A stretch of 64,000 bases of DNA from an uncultured Endomicrobiia bacterium (GTDB lineage: Bacteria > Elusimicrobiota > Endomicrobiia > DTEH01): NCBI GenBank assembly GCA_937936785.1, contig CALDDQ010000012.1, positions 1-64,000 on the forward strand, written 5' to 3'. This document shows positions 1 through 9,783 of the stretch, piece after piece. The notes beneath the pieces are model-generated. The model was given only the letters and a program-made list of their open reading frames with translations. It was not told the origin of the DNA and made no database searches. A program made the position numbers and the translations under genes. How positions within the stretch are numbered: the first letter of the stretch is position 1; each line of letters opens with the position of its first letter.

Positions 1-627
1 TTTTGGTAAAATTTTTATTTCATACACGGTTACATTACTGATTTCTTTTGATTCATAAGCAATATGTTCTACAGAACCTTTAAACCTTTTGTCTGAATAA
101 GCATCTAAAAATATTTTTACCTCTTGGCCCAAAGTAACATGTCTAAGATCTGTTTCGTCAACATTTGCTTTAATAATTAATTTGTCTGCTAAAACAAAGA
201 TTATGTCGTTCAACGCAACTGTTTGCCCTGGTTCTTTGTTACGTGCAATTATAAACCCATCAATGGGAGATATAATAGGTGTTGGTTTATATACTTCATT
301 CCAATCTGTGTCTGATTGTAAAGTTTGTGTTTTGACAATGTCCAAAATAGCAGCTCTGTCAGTAGAACTCATCCATGCAATAATATCACCTTTTTTTACT
401 TTAGTACCTTCAACTACTAACATTTCTTCTAATCTACCTGCAATTTGTGGTTTTATTTCTAACCTGTTTCGCGGTTGGACAGATCCTGAAATACGAAATT
501 CTATTCCTATGGAACCGCGAGTGGGGTTAATTTCTATAAATGTTTTTTTACTAGCATTTTTTTTACATCCGGATACAAATAGTAAAATAAAACTCAATAT
601 TATTGTAACAGAAAAAAAATTTTTCAT
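1..627 (-). CDS. HlyD/RND-type periplasmic adaptor lipoprotein (partial, 3' end outside window)
   Basis: This frame is open to the window edge, so the ORF track misses it; the track's plus-strand ORF 182..655 is its shadow. The ATG at 627 follows a GGAG ribosome site. The first 18 residues form a lipoprotein signal ending in the lipobox FVSGC. Then come a biotinyl-lipoyl-like stretch (RISGSVQPRNRLEIKPQIAG, VEGTKVKKGDII) and a beta-barrel part (PIDGFIIARNKEPGQTV) typical of membrane fusion proteins. 209 residues are visible. Its family bridges an inner-membrane pump (RND or ABC/MacB) to a TolC-type channel, and a TolC-like gene lies directly upstream. The pump itself should lie beyond the window edge. 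Substrate unknown. Confidence 0.85.
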   Translation of the reverse strand, partial: MKNFFSVTIILSFILLFVSGCKKNASKKTFIEINPTRGSIGIEFRISGSVQPRNRLEIKPQIAGRLEEMLVVEGTKVKKGDIIAWMSSTDRAAILDIVKTQTLQSDTDWNEVYKPTPIISPIDGFIIARNKEPGQTVALNDIIFVLADKLIIKANVDETDLRHVTLGQEVKIFLDAYSDKRFKGSVEHIAYESKEISNVTVYEIKILPK

Positions 628-633
628 ATTTTA

Positions 634-1878
634 TTATTCTCCAATTCCAAGATAATTTTTCCATAAAGCATCAGAAATCGCTGCATTTTTTTTAGAAGTT
701 AAAAGTAATTTTTGTGAATTTATGTAATCATTTTCTACCGAGTACCAGTCATAATATGAAACAAGACCGTTTAAATATTTTAATGTAGTAATATGAACCT
801 GTTCTTCAGAAGATTGAAAATATTTTTCTCTAATTTTAATATAATCATAATCATCAACTAAATTGGCATAATATTGTTCTAACGATACTAATAGCTGTAA
901 TGTGATCTCTTTTAAATTTTGTTCTAAGACAAGTTTATTCTTTTTTGCTAAATCAAGATTAGTTTTATTTTTTCCACCAGCAAAAAGCGGAACTGATAGT
1001 CCTAATGATGAAGACCAACTTCTTGAATCCAGTGGAAATTCTGTTCCAGAAGCAGAAATGTTTGCAGATAAAGTTAGGTCTGGATAAAAAACACTTTTTG
1101 CATAAACTATTTCATGGTCTGCTTTAGCCAATCGCATCTGTGCAATTTTATATTCAGGTATTTGATTAAGAAAAATAGTAAAATCAGAAAATGCTTGTGG
1201 TTGAATAATATCAAAATTGCCCACAACGGTTATGTTAAAAAAGGTTTCTATTCCGATATCTTTTAAAAGTTGTCTAGCCATTAAATTTTTATTTCGTTGT
1301 GCTTTTTTTAGTTCAAATTCTGCGTTTAATAAATCAGATTCAACTTTTAACAAAGAACCTTTGTCTTCTCTGCCAGCATCGTAACGTAGTTTTATAAGTT
1401 CATAAGTATTTTTTCTGCGGGCATAAATTTTTTCTGACAAAACCAAAGTTTCCTGTGCAAACAAAAGGTTTATAAAACTTTTTTTTAAGTTGTATGTTAT
1501 ATCAGAGTACGAACGTTGAAACTGTTCTTTTGCAATTTTTAGGTCTAAATCTTTGATTTTTACCTGAGAAATGTCAGCAAAACCGTTAAACAAAGACAAC
1601 CGTCCAGAAATGCCGTAAGAATAACGTTGAGAGTCTTGCAAATTATCAGAGCCAGAGATAGTTGTTGCAGCGGAAGCGTTGATTTGTGGATAAAATGTTG
1701 CCCACGAGTTTTTATAGTTTAATTCTGCTTGGTCCAAAATATGTTTAGTTTTTAGTAACACAGGATTTTTTATTTTTGCTTCTGATAAAACTTTTTCCCA
1801 AGAATATTGGTCTGCAAATAAAAAATTTAGTGAAACTAATATAAAAATAAATGGAATTTTTATAAAGTTGTCAATCAT
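634..1878 (-). CDS. TolC-family outer membrane efflux protein
   Basis: An outer-membrane factor with the repeated helical pattern of the OEP family: two similar halves, each with a long helix (LNYKNSWATFYPQINASAA; HEIVYAKSVFYPDLTLSANI) followed by beta strands. The ORF track starts at a GTG at 1929. I prefer the ATG at 1878 because it places a normal signal peptide (IPFIFILVSLNFLFA, then D) at the N-terminus; neither start has a strong ribosome site. It probably forms the exit duct for the HlyD-like adaptor that follows 6 nt later, in one operon with the upstream sigma/anti-sigma genes. About 414 residues, normal for the family. Confidence 0.88.
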   Translation of the reverse strand: MIDNFIKIPFIFILVSLNFLFADQYSWEKVLSEAKIKNPVLLKTKHILDQAELNYKNSWATFYPQINASAATTISGSDNLQDSQRYSYGISGRLSLFNGFADISQVKIKDLDLKIAKEQFQRSYSDITYNLKKSFINLLFAQETLVLSEKIYARRKNTYELIKLRYDAGREDKGSLLKVESDLLNAEFELKKAQRNKNLMARQLLKDIGIETFFNITVVGNFDIIQPQAFSDFTIFLNQIPEYKIAQMRLAKADHEIVYAKSVFYPDLTLSANISASGTEFPLDSRSWSSSLGLSVPLFAGGKNKTNLDLAKKNKLVLEQNLKEITLQLLVSLEQYYANLVDDYDYIKIREKYFQSSEEQVHITTLKYLNGLVSYYDWYSVENDYINSQKLLLTSKKNAAISDALWKNYLGIGE

Positions 1879-1936
1879 TTTGGTAATAAAAAGTGTATTG
1901 TAATTAAAACTTATTTTAATGTGTTTCACACGTAGT

Positions 1937-2563
1937 TCACGATTTGTGGTGATGTTTGTCGCCAGATTTTTGTTTTTTTTGTTTAAATATTTGTCGCATT
2001 TCTTGATAAAAATCTTGTTTCGCTTTAATTAATTTTTCATGTTCTTCTTTTGTCATTTTGTTGTCAGCCCAGATATCTTGTTCAAGTTTTTTTAATTCAG
2101 CTTCTTTTTTTAACAAATCGTTGGCTTGTTTTTTTGTAATAATTTTATCTTTTAGTGCTGAATCAATTTTTTGTTTAAAAAATTTATCTTTGTGTTCTTT
2201 TTTGTCCCAGTTTTTCATTGCTGTGTCTAACAAATTTTTGGTTTTTTCTTTAAATTCAGAAATCATTTTGTCTAAAGTTTCTTTTTCTTCTTTTGTCATA
2301 ACAGTATCATCCCAAATAGATTTTGCATAAGTATTAATATTTTTTTTCTGATTTAAAAGTTCATCACCTTGTTCTTTTGTTATTAACCCTGATTCTATTG
2401 CGTTTTCAATTCTGTTATTTAATTTTTTATCTCTTTTAAACTCTTCATTAAATTTTGTATTTTGTCTATTTTTTATTTTATATTGTTTCTTTTCCATTTG
2501 TGCAATTACTAACGATGAAAGCATTATTAGTATTAGTATTGTTAACACTCTGTTTTTTTTCAT
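1937..2563 (-). CDS. Secreted Lys-rich helical repeat protein with His-rich tail (unknown function)
   Basis: I do not recognise a named family. A signal peptide (ILILIMLSSLVIAQ) is followed by two similar units of about 50 residues: ENAIESGLITKEQGDELLNQ...DDTVMTKEEKETL and DSALKDKIITKKQANDLLKK...ADNKMTKEEHEKL. The C-terminus is KKQKSGDKHHHKS, with three consecutive histidines that could bind metal. It starts after GGAGGG, which overlaps the last codons of the anti-sigma gene. Its place between the anti-sigma factor and the efflux genes suggests a periplasmic sensor or chaperone, loosely like CpxP/Spy or CnrX in position only. That role is inference. Confidence 0.6.
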   Translation of the reverse strand: MKKNRVLTILILIMLSSLVIAQMEKKQYKIKNRQNTKFNEEFKRDKKLNNRIENAIESGLITKEQGDELLNQKKNINTYAKSIWDDTVMTKEEKETLDKMISEFKEKTKNLLDTAMKNWDKKEHKDKFFKQKIDSALKDKIITKKQANDLLKKEAELKKLEQDIWADNKMTKEEHEKLIKAKQDFYQEMRQIFKQKKQKSGDKHHHKS

Positions 2564-2568
2564 ATTTA

Positions 2569-3027
2569 TTATCCCTCCAAAATATTATAATTTTCAAAAT
2601 TACTTTCTTGAAGAAATTCTATTAGACCAAAAACAATTTCACCATAGTCAAAAGTATCTTTAGTGTAAAAACTTTTTTGAGTAGAGTTTGATGAAGAAAT
2701 ATTTTTTAAAAAAGGGAACGTTAAAATAAACAAAAATATTGTTATGGTGAAAAAAATGGTTACTGGCTTAAAAATTGTAGTTAAGTTTTTTTGTTTATGT
2801 ATGATAAAACTTTTTAATTTCTCATTAAAAAACGGGTTTAAATTAATATTATTTTGTTTATAAATATTAGCACAAATTTTTTCAAAAACATAAAATTCTT
2901 TTTTACAAGAAGGGCATATGTTTATATGTTCTAATAAAATCTGTTCTGCTTCATAATTTATCTGTCGGTCAAAATGTTTAGATATTAGTTTTATGACCTT
3001 TTTGCATGAAATATTTTTTCTATTCAT
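2569..3027 (-). CDS. Transmembrane zinc-finger anti-sigma factor
   Basis: The N-terminus holds a zf-HC2 type anti-sigma domain with the His-x3-Cys-x2-Cys signature (HINICPSCKKEF), then a single membrane helix (PVTIFFTITIFLFILTFPFL) and a short outer tail. The track starts at 3054, but the codons for ERL contain GAGAGG six bases before an internal ATG, so I place the start at 3027. It lies directly downstream of an ECF sigma gene, which it presumably holds at the membrane until a signal arrives from outside. The exported domain is only about 50 residues, so the sensing part may be the next gene product. Confidence 0.82.
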   Translation of the reverse strand: MNRKNISCKKVIKLISKHFDRQINYEAEQILLEHINICPSCKKEFYVFEKICANIYKQNNINLNPFFNEKLKSFIIHKQKNLTTIFKPVTIFFTITIFLFILTFPFLKNISSSNSTQKSFYTKDTFDYGEIVFGLIEFLQESNFENYNILEG

Positions 3028-3085
3028 TTTTAACCTCTCTAAAAAATTAGACATTATAAACCAAAAAAACTTGCGTCAAGTAAAA

Positions 3086-3688
3086 TTAAATTTTTAATAA
3101 ATTATTTTTTAACAAATATTTTTTCAAATTTTGTTTTGCTCTAAACAATAATGATTCTACTGATGAAACACTTTTGTTTAATATCTGAGCAATTTCTGCA
3201 TACGATTTGTTTTCATAATGTGCTAACAACAACGCATTTTTTTGTTGTAATGGCAACAAATCAATTGCATAGTTTATTGTTTTAACAAGTTCATCACGGT
3301 ACTCAAAAAAATTCAAATTTTGTTCTTCTGACTTTTTTTCAACTTCAGAATTTTCAATTGAAACAATGGATTTAATTTTTTTTATGTTGTATTTAGTATA
3401 AGTAGCACAGAGGTTTATTGTAATTTTGTACAAATAAGTATAAACAGTGGATTTGAACTTAAATTTATTTATAGAAAACCAAAAATTTTCAAAAGTTTGT
3501 ATTAACAATTCTTCTGCATCATTTTTTGTTGCATAGTTTTTGATATAATTAAAAATTATATTATACAACTTAACTTTATGACGGTTAACAATTATTTCAA
3601 AAGCAGATTCTTTTTCAATAAAAGATTTGTTTTGAATAAATTTTACCAGTTGTTCATCTGAGAATGATTCTAAGTTTAATTTTTCCAT
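3086..3688 (-). CDS. ECF-type sigma-70 factor
   Basis: Contains sigma region 2 (AFEIIVNRHKVKLYNIIFNYIK ... ELLIQTFENFWFSI) and region 4 (LPLQQKNALLLAHYENKSYAEIAQILNKSVSSVESLLFRAK), with nothing between them resembling region 3; this is the ECF layout. At 200 residues it has the usual size. It heads a minus-strand set with an anti-sigma factor, a secreted repeat protein and TolC/HlyD efflux genes, and is expected to direct their transcription. A divergent linker (about residues 115-130, SIENSEVEKKSEEQ) separates the two domains. Confidence 0.88.
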   Translation of the reverse strand: MEKLNLESFSDEQLVKFIQNKSFIEKESAFEIIVNRHKVKLYNIIFNYIKNYATKNDAEELLIQTFENFWFSINKFKFKSTVYTYLYKITINLCATYTKYNIKKIKSIVSIENSEVEKKSEEQNLNFFEYRDELVKTINYAIDLLPLQQKNALLLAHYENKSYAEIAQILNKSVSSVESLLFRAKQNLKKYLLKNNLLKI

Positions 3689-3729
3689 AATATTTTAGAC
3701 ATCAAAAGTATAAAAAACTTGTGGATATA

Positions 3730-6594
3730 TTATTTGCACAATCCAGTAAAATGGCAGTATTGACAATTTTTTAAATTTTTTTTATCTGGGACAAAAGGTA
3801 TGTCAGGATTTATTATTTCAGTTAAAATATAGTTTAGCATGTGTATTGTTAAGTTTATAACTTCATCTTTTTGTTTTTCTGTGAGTTCTGGTTTAAAAAA
3901 ATATGCTAAATTTTGTTTTTTTTCTTTGATACAATATAATACTGCATTTACATTTTTTAACTTAAGTTGTTGTTGAATGATATTAATATAAATTGGTAGT
4001 TGGAATGACTTAATAGTTTTTCGTATAAAATCACGAGATAAATTTTTATCTTTGTATTTGTTAAGATCTGTGTTCATTATATCCGGTTTTGAACCAGATT
4101 TATAGTCAATTATTAAAATTTCTTGTGTTTTTAATAAATCAATTCTGTCAACAATAGATTTAAAGTTAAACTTTTTGTTTCCAATATAATGTGTATAATT
4201 AAAACTACTTTCAAGATATAAAATTTTTTCAATTTCGTTTTCACGAGAAACTTCTATGTTTAAAAATTTTTCTAACCAAAAAAGTAAAACTTCTTTTAAA
4301 AGATAAGAATCAGATTTCATAATTTTTAAAAATGTTTCATTAAAACTTTTTTCAAACAAGGAATAAAAATAATTTTTAAAGTTGTGGTCAATTATAAGTT
4401 TTTTGTTAACATATGGGGTGAAAGTTTCTTTTAAAAGTTGGTGTATAAAAGTACCAATTTCTTTCGGTTCTAGTTCATCTATTAAAGATTCTTTTTCGGA
4501 TAATTTTAATACATATTTGAAATAAAACTGTAGAGGACATTTTATGTAGGTGTCAATGCTTGATGTAGAATAAACAAAGTTTTCTAAATAGGACACAATA
4601 TTTTTTTCTTTTTTTATAACAAATTCTTTTGTTAAAAGTTCAGTCCTAAAAACAGCCGTTGGGACTTGTTCCTCGCAAATACTGTTTAATCGTTTTTGTT
4701 TATCCCATAAAAGTTCTTCCACAAACCTACTTCGTTCAGTTAAATTATTTTTTGCATAGATTAAAAAAACGTTTTTTGAAGAATAGATTAACCGTTTAAA
4801 ATGATACTTCTGAATTTCTTCTTCTTTTTCTAATCGGTTAATACCAAGATTTAACATAACTTCTCGTGGAATAAGTGGTTCATAAATTTTTATTTTAGGG
4901 AAAAATGTTTCGTTTAAATCTAAAAATATTACATTATCAAAACTTAAAGAGCGAGTTTCTAGTAAACCAAGTATTTGAACACCTTTTAATGGCGAACCTT
5001 TAAACGCAATCTTTTTGGTTGAGATCATATCAAGTATAAATTTGTACATTTCTTCTTTTGAAAAAAGATTGTTTTTAGAAGTGTTAATAAAAGAAATTTT
5101 TAGTTCGTTACACAAGTCTAAAAGTAAATCTATAATTTTTAGATTAAAAGGATATTCTTTTAATAAAATATTTTCTCTTAGCAGGAGAAGAAAATCGGAC
5201 AAATTTTTAATACAACTGTCTAAAGAATCTATTTTTTCCCAGGAATAAAAAAGTCTTTCATGTAAATTTTTTATTAAATTCTTAATCTGTAATTTTGTAA
5301 CATTGTAATCCATAGATTTTAGAGATAAAAAACAATCTTCGTATAATAAATCAAGATTTTCAATTTCAGATAAATCTAAAGTAATACTTCCAGCTATAGA
5401 ACATTTTTTAATCCCAAGCAGTAATTTTTCAATTGTATGAACTAAAACAGAATTAACTTCTGCTGGTTCACCAAAGTTTAAACTTTTAATTATTGGATGC
5501 ATTATTATGTTTAAATAATTTTTTGTATAATAAAATTCTTTTTTTGTAATATGAGCATCAAACAATGTTGTTAACAAAGAAAATATTGTGCTATGTGTAA
5601 TAGGATAACCAAGAGAAATATTTAATTCTTCAATTACAGAAGAAATTTCAAATAGTAAAGGAAAAATATTGGTTTCATCTGGCAAAACTATAACAGTAGA
5701 ATCTAATTCGTTTTTAGGAATAGTTTTTAACAACTCTCTTACAATACCAATTTGAGAATGTGAGTCGAATCCTGAATAAAAATTTATGTTAGTTTTTACG
5801 TTTGTATTATCTGTTGAAACTATTTGTAAATTTAAGTTGACTTCAACATTTTTTAACACACTCCATTCTTTAGAACTTCCACAAAAAAATAAAACAATTT
5901 TGTCTGAATATTTTTTTTGTAAATTTTTTATAACTTTAATTTCAGTTTCGTGTAGGTAAAATGGAGTAACGAAAATTATTTTATCAAATTTTGACAAATT
6001 ACACTCTTGTGATAGATTTGACGCTACTAAATATTTTTTTCCTCGGGAAAAAAGGTTTAATTCATCTAATTTAGAATGAAAAACATTTCTTATTTGAACA
6101 ATTTTTTGTAACATATAATTGATATTGTTTGGGACATCGTACCCAATTTGTGCGCTACGTTGTATAGTGTAAAGATTTTTTGAATCAATGTCTTCTAAAT
6201 CAAGATTTTCTATAAAAGCAAAAATTTCTTTTGCCCAGGGTAAGAATTGAATAAAATTGGTTTTATTCTGTAACATTTCTGGAGCAACAGTTTTTGTAAT
6301 TTCATAAATTAAATAATAAGCATCAAGATCTTTTAATGAATAAAAAGTTTTTTTTTGTAATAAAATATAATCTAAAAATTCTTCCATAGTAAAAAATGTT
6401 GGTGGATAGAAAGGTTTGTTAATTTTTTTTGATAATTCTTTTGTTATAAATAATGCCGGTCTTTTCCCACCAAAAATTAGTGCTATTTTATCAAAATATA
6501 TGTTTTGGTTTGTTGATAAAGAAATTAGATAATCTGTGATAGTTTTTATAATGTTTGTATCTATAGAATTTGTTATTATATTACTTTTTGTCAT
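3730..6594 (-). CDS. AddB/RecB-like PD-(D/E)XK nuclease subunit of a helicase-nuclease
   Basis: A 954-residue protein whose C-terminal third carries a RecB-like nuclease: IDEL...TFIHQLLKE, then VDRIDLL and LIIDYKSGSKPD (catalytic D and DxK), then YINIIQQQL. Cysteines in YIKCPLQFYFKYVLK and the terminal NCQYCHFTGLCK match the four-Cys iron-sulfur pin of AddB. The N-terminal part resembles an inactivated UvrD-like fold: it starts LIFGGKRPALF and lacks a GxGKT Walker A. It lies 9 nt downstream of the AddA-like helicase and should form the double-strand break processing complex with it. I see no recognisable chi-binding signature. Divergence is high, so no gene symbol is given. Confidence 0.82.
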   Translation of the reverse strand: MTKSNIITNSIDTNIIKTITDYLISLSTNQNIYFDKIALIFGGKRPALFITKELSKKINKPFYPPTFFTMEEFLDYILLQKKTFYSLKDLDAYYLIYEITKTVAPEMLQNKTNFIQFLPWAKEIFAFIENLDLEDIDSKNLYTIQRSAQIGYDVPNNINYMLQKIVQIRNVFHSKLDELNLFSRGKKYLVASNLSQECNLSKFDKIIFVTPFYLHETEIKVIKNLQKKYSDKIVLFFCGSSKEWSVLKNVEVNLNLQIVSTDNTNVKTNINFYSGFDSHSQIGIVRELLKTIPKNELDSTVIVLPDETNIFPLLFEISSVIEELNISLGYPITHSTIFSLLTTLFDAHITKKEFYYTKNYLNIIMHPIIKSLNFGEPAEVNSVLVHTIEKLLLGIKKCSIAGSITLDLSEIENLDLLYEDCFLSLKSMDYNVTKLQIKNLIKNLHERLFYSWEKIDSLDSCIKNLSDFLLLLRENILLKEYPFNLKIIDLLLDLCNELKISFINTSKNNLFSKEEMYKFILDMISTKKIAFKGSPLKGVQILGLLETRSLSFDNVIFLDLNETFFPKIKIYEPLIPREVMLNLGINRLEKEEEIQKYHFKRLIYSSKNVFLIYAKNNLTERSRFVEELLWDKQKRLNSICEEQVPTAVFRTELLTKEFVIKKEKNIVSYLENFVYSTSSIDTYIKCPLQFYFKYVLKLSEKESLIDELEPKEIGTFIHQLLKETFTPYVNKKLIIDHNFKNYFYSLFEKSFNETFLKIMKSDSYLLKEVLLFWLEKFLNIEVSRENEIEKILYLESSFNYTHYIGNKKFNFKSIVDRIDLLKTQEILIIDYKSGSKPDIMNTDLNKYKDKNLSRDFIRKTIKSFQLPIYINIIQQQLKLKNVNAVLYCIKEKKQNLAYFFKPELTEKQKDEVINLTIHMLNYILTEIINPDIPFVPDKKNLKNCQYCHFTGLCK

Positions 6595-6603
6595 AAATAA
6601 TAA

Positions 6604-9600
6604 TTATATATTTTCAAAATCTTTTTCTTCAAAATATATGAGGTGTCCAGATACAGATTTTTCCGGATACAATTCTTTAACAATATCAACATATTGTTGA
6701 ACCTGTTTTTTATAGTGATCAAAATTTTGTCTATTAAGTTTAAAATCTATTACCATAACAGTGTCTTGTGTAATAACTAATCTATCAATACATTTAATAG
6801 CACCTGTTTTTGTAGAAATAATTTTTTCTGTAAAAACTGTTCCTTTATCAATATAAAAAAATTTTTTCAACTTTTTGGTTTGTATAATTTCTTTTGCAAA
6901 AAGAATATGTTCATATAGATTATTTTTTGTATAATATAATGGTTGTAATTGATTTTTTATCCAAGATAGTTTTTTTTCTAACTCTTGATTGTTTAGATTA
7001 TCTATTAAAGAAAATATATGATGTAGGATAGTACTTTTTAACAGATTTTCTCTATTGAATATCTTTTCATTATCTAAAAATTCTTCTTCTAAAAATGTGG
7101 GTTTTATAAAATAATTCTGTGTTGGAATAGGCAAAATTTTGTTTATGAGAGGTTCTTTTTTAAAAATGGTTTTATTCCCAAATTCAAGGATACTTTTTGG
7201 CTCTATAAAAGAAAACAAAAATTTTGCTTTATTATTTTCATTATCTGCTTTTTGTGGTACAAAAATATATAATTCGTTTTTTGCTCTTGTGCAAGCAACA
7301 TATAAATTGTTTAAACTGTCTATGAAAGATTTTTTATATTCGCTGGCATATATTTTAGCTAGATTTTTAGAATAATAGGTATATTTTCGTGTAAGATATA
7401 ATAGGTTTAGACCATTTTTTGTAATATTAACAAAAAAATTTTTTTCGCCAATACCAGTATTAACTTTTAATTCAAAAAATGGTATAATAACAACTTTAAA
7501 CTCCAGCCCTTTTGATTTATGGATAGTTAAAACGTTGACAGAATCTGTATTAAATGAAGAAACAAAGAAGTCTTTTCCATCAGATTTTTCATAATAATCT
7601 AAAAAAGTATTGATAGTATTATATTTATCTGCATACTTTTTAATAAGTTCTAAAAAATGCATTATAAATCCTTGTTGTTGTGAAAAGTTGTTCAAAAGAT
7701 TAAATTTTGTTATTATACTAATTACATAATCATATAATGGAACAAATCCTGCAGAATTAAAATATTCTTCAAAATAAGTTTTCCACAAATCTGGAAATTC
7801 TGCAATAAACTCTTTATAGAAACAATAGTTATTAGAAGAACAATATTTTTGTGTAATGGAAAAAATAAAATTTTGTATTTGCTCAAACGACATTTTTGTT
7901 TGTGATAAAAATATATCTCCAAGAATAAAAGTCGCGAAAGACAAGTTGTCTGTAGGAGAGTTAAAAAATTTTAATAGAGAAACAAGTTCTTTGATTAGTC
8001 CGTTTTGTCTAATATCTAATGTATTTTCTGATTCAACGAAAATATTGTTTTCAAGTAGCCAGTGGGTAATATTTTCAACTTCAGAATTTTTCTGTGTTAA
8101 AATTGCAATTTCGTTTAAAGGACAATTTTGTTCCTTCAGCTCTAGAATAATTTTTAGAATACTAGAATATATGAAATCGTGTTCGTTTTCAGTTTCTTGT
8201 TCTTCAAGAAAAAAAATTTTTACATAACCTTTTTGTGAATCAAGATTAAAAAGTTGTTGTGAATTAGAATAAAAAGTTATTATATCAGAGATATCTGTAA
8301 TATCAAGGACAGATTCTTTGTCAGAATTTATAATTTCCAAAATTGCTTTTGAAAGATTATTTTGTGAAAAAAGTTGGTTGTTAAAATTTACAATAGTTTC
8401 CAAACTGCGATAATTTTTTTCTAATAAAGTTTTTTGAGAAACATAATTTTTAAAATCATTCAGTACTGTATCAAACAAACTAATTTCTCCACCACGAAAT
8501 CTATATATTGCCTGTTTTTTATCACCTACATAAAACAGTGTTCCACCATTAGACAACGCTTCTGAAACTAGAGGATATAGATTTTGCCATTGGAGGATAC
8601 TTGTGTCCTGAAATTCGTCTATTAAATAATGTTTAATTTGGTTTGAAAGCCTATAATATAATTCTGGTATTGTTAACAAATTTTGTGAAAATAAAAGTTT
8701 TGCATATTTGTTTAATTCTTCCAGAAACAAAACATTTTTTTTTTGTGATAAAGAAATAAAATCAGTAATTACATTGTTATATATGTCTATGTAAGAGTTT
8801 AAAGATGATGTTGCTTCCATTTCAGATAACAAAGCAAGTTTTTTTCTAATATTTTCCCACAAAAATAAAGTTTCATTAGAAACAATATTATTTTTGTTTA
8901 CAGGAAAATCTTTGTTTTGAAACTTTTTTGGCACAGAAGCGAGATCAAATGTATTTATGTTGTTTTTGATAAACTTTTCTAATTGATTATAAAATTGTTT
9001 ATTGGTATTTTTAGGTAAAGAATAAAAAAGTTGGTTAAACAATGACAACAACTCTTTTTTTAACTTTAATATTTGTGTGTTAGTATATTTTGATTTAACA
9101 AATTTTTCTGCAAATATATTTTGTATGTAAAATAAGTTTTTTAAAATTTCAAAAATATCTTTTTTAGGAAACCAACCAGGATTTGTGTTAAAATAGATGT
9201 AATGTTTTAAAAAATTGGAAAATATGACCATAACATCTTTTTTGTATGTTCCTTTTTCAATAAGATCATCTAATGAATATAATAAATAGTCAGAGTAAGC
9301 ATCTTCTATTTTAAAATTTGTAGAAAGGTTTAATTTAAAAGCGCAACTGTAAACAAGAGAGTTTACAAAACTATCAATAGTTCTTACTTGAAAAAAAGTG
9401 TAATTTTTAATTATATTTTCAAGTAGGAGATAAGCTTTTTGTTTAGCTGAGGTTGCATCTGTGAAAAGATATTCTAACAATTCATTTTTTTCTGACAGGT
9501 TATCAAACGAATCAAAAGATAATTTTTTTAAAAGATTTAAAATCCGGCTCTTCATTTCAATTGAAGCTTTATTAGTAAAAGTTATTGCAAGGATTTCTTT

Positions 9601-9720
9601 TAAAGAATTGTTTTGACCATTGAATAAAATTTTTAAGTATCTTTTTGCCAAAGAATAAGTTTTTCCAGAACCAGCCGATGCTTCTACTACAAAAATTTGT
9701 GTTAGAGGATTTTTGTTCAT
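6604..9720 (-). CDS. AddA/RecB-like UvrD-family helicase-nuclease
   Basis: A 1038-residue superfamily 1 helicase. Walker A is EASAGSGKTYSLAKRYL near residue 13, with FTNKASIEMKSRI as motif Ia. Walker B is LIDEFQDTS, with motif III VGDKKQAIYRFRGGE. Motif V/VI region: VLTIHKSKGLEFKVVIIP and YVACTRAKNELYIF. The C-terminus adds a nuclease domain (IKCIDRLVITQDTVMVIDFKLNR, then QVQQY), matching the PD-(D/E)XK plus QxxxY pattern of AddA/RecB. It pairs with the AddB-like gene downstream for break resection. No ribosome site precedes the ATG; a promoter sits 11 nt upstream (separate entry). Confidence 0.86.
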   Translation of the reverse strand: MNKNPLTQIFVVEASAGSGKTYSLAKRYLKILFNGQNNSLKEILAITFTNKASIEMKSRILNLLKKLSFDSFDNLSEKNELLEYLFTDATSAKQKAYLLLENIIKNYTFFQVRTIDSFVNSLVYSCAFKLNLSTNFKIEDAYSDYLLYSLDDLIEKGTYKKDVMVIFSNFLKHYIYFNTNPGWFPKKDIFEILKNLFYIQNIFAEKFVKSKYTNTQILKLKKELLSLFNQLFYSLPKNTNKQFYNQLEKFIKNNINTFDLASVPKKFQNKDFPVNKNNIVSNETLFLWENIRKKLALLSEMEATSSLNSYIDIYNNVITDFISLSQKKNVLFLEELNKYAKLLFSQNLLTIPELYYRLSNQIKHYLIDEFQDTSILQWQNLYPLVSEALSNGGTLFYVGDKKQAIYRFRGGEISLFDTVLNDFKNYVSQKTLLEKNYRSLETIVNFNNQLFSQNNLSKAILEIINSDKESVLDITDISDIITFYSNSQQLFNLDSQKGYVKIFFLEEQETENEHDFIYSSILKIILELKEQNCPLNEIAILTQKNSEVENITHWLLENNIFVESENTLDIRQNGLIKELVSLLKFFNSPTDNLSFATFILGDIFLSQTKMSFEQIQNFIFSITQKYCSSNNYCFYKEFIAEFPDLWKTYFEEYFNSAGFVPLYDYVISIITKFNLLNNFSQQQGFIMHFLELIKKYADKYNTINTFLDYYEKSDGKDFFVSSFNTDSVNVLTIHKSKGLEFKVVIIPFFELKVNTGIGEKNFFVNITKNGLNLLYLTRKYTYYSKNLAKIYASEYKKSFIDSLNNLYVACTRAKNELYIFVPQKADNENNKAKFLFSFIEPKSILEFGNKTIFKKEPLINKILPIPTQNYFIKPTFLEEEFLDNEKIFNRENLLKSTILHHIFSLIDNLNNQELEKKLSWIKNQLQPLYYTKNNLYEHILFAKEIIQTKKLKKFFYIDKGTVFTEKIISTKTGAIKCIDRLVITQDTVMVIDFKLNRQNFDHYKKQVQQYVDIVKELYPEKSVSGHLIYFEEKDFENI

Positions 9721-9731
9721 AACAACTAAAA

Positions 9732-9761
9732 ATTGTATTAAAAAATAACCAGTATAATCAA
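9732..9761 (-). promoter_or_regulatory. Promoter for the addA/addB-like operon, nearly leaderless
   Basis: On the minus strand TTGATT (9761-9756) and TACAAT (9737-9732) are separated by 18 nt. The -10 box ends 11 nt before the ATG at 9720, so the transcript would carry only about 4-5 nt of leader, consistent with the missing ribosome site. Confidence 0.5.
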
Positions 9762-9783
9762 TAATTATTATAAAAGATATTTT

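Noticed and set aside
182-655. Plus-strand ORF of 157 residues at the window start.
   Set aside because: It is the shadow of the HlyD-like lipoprotein on the minus strand, which has a lipobox, a ribosome site and family motifs.
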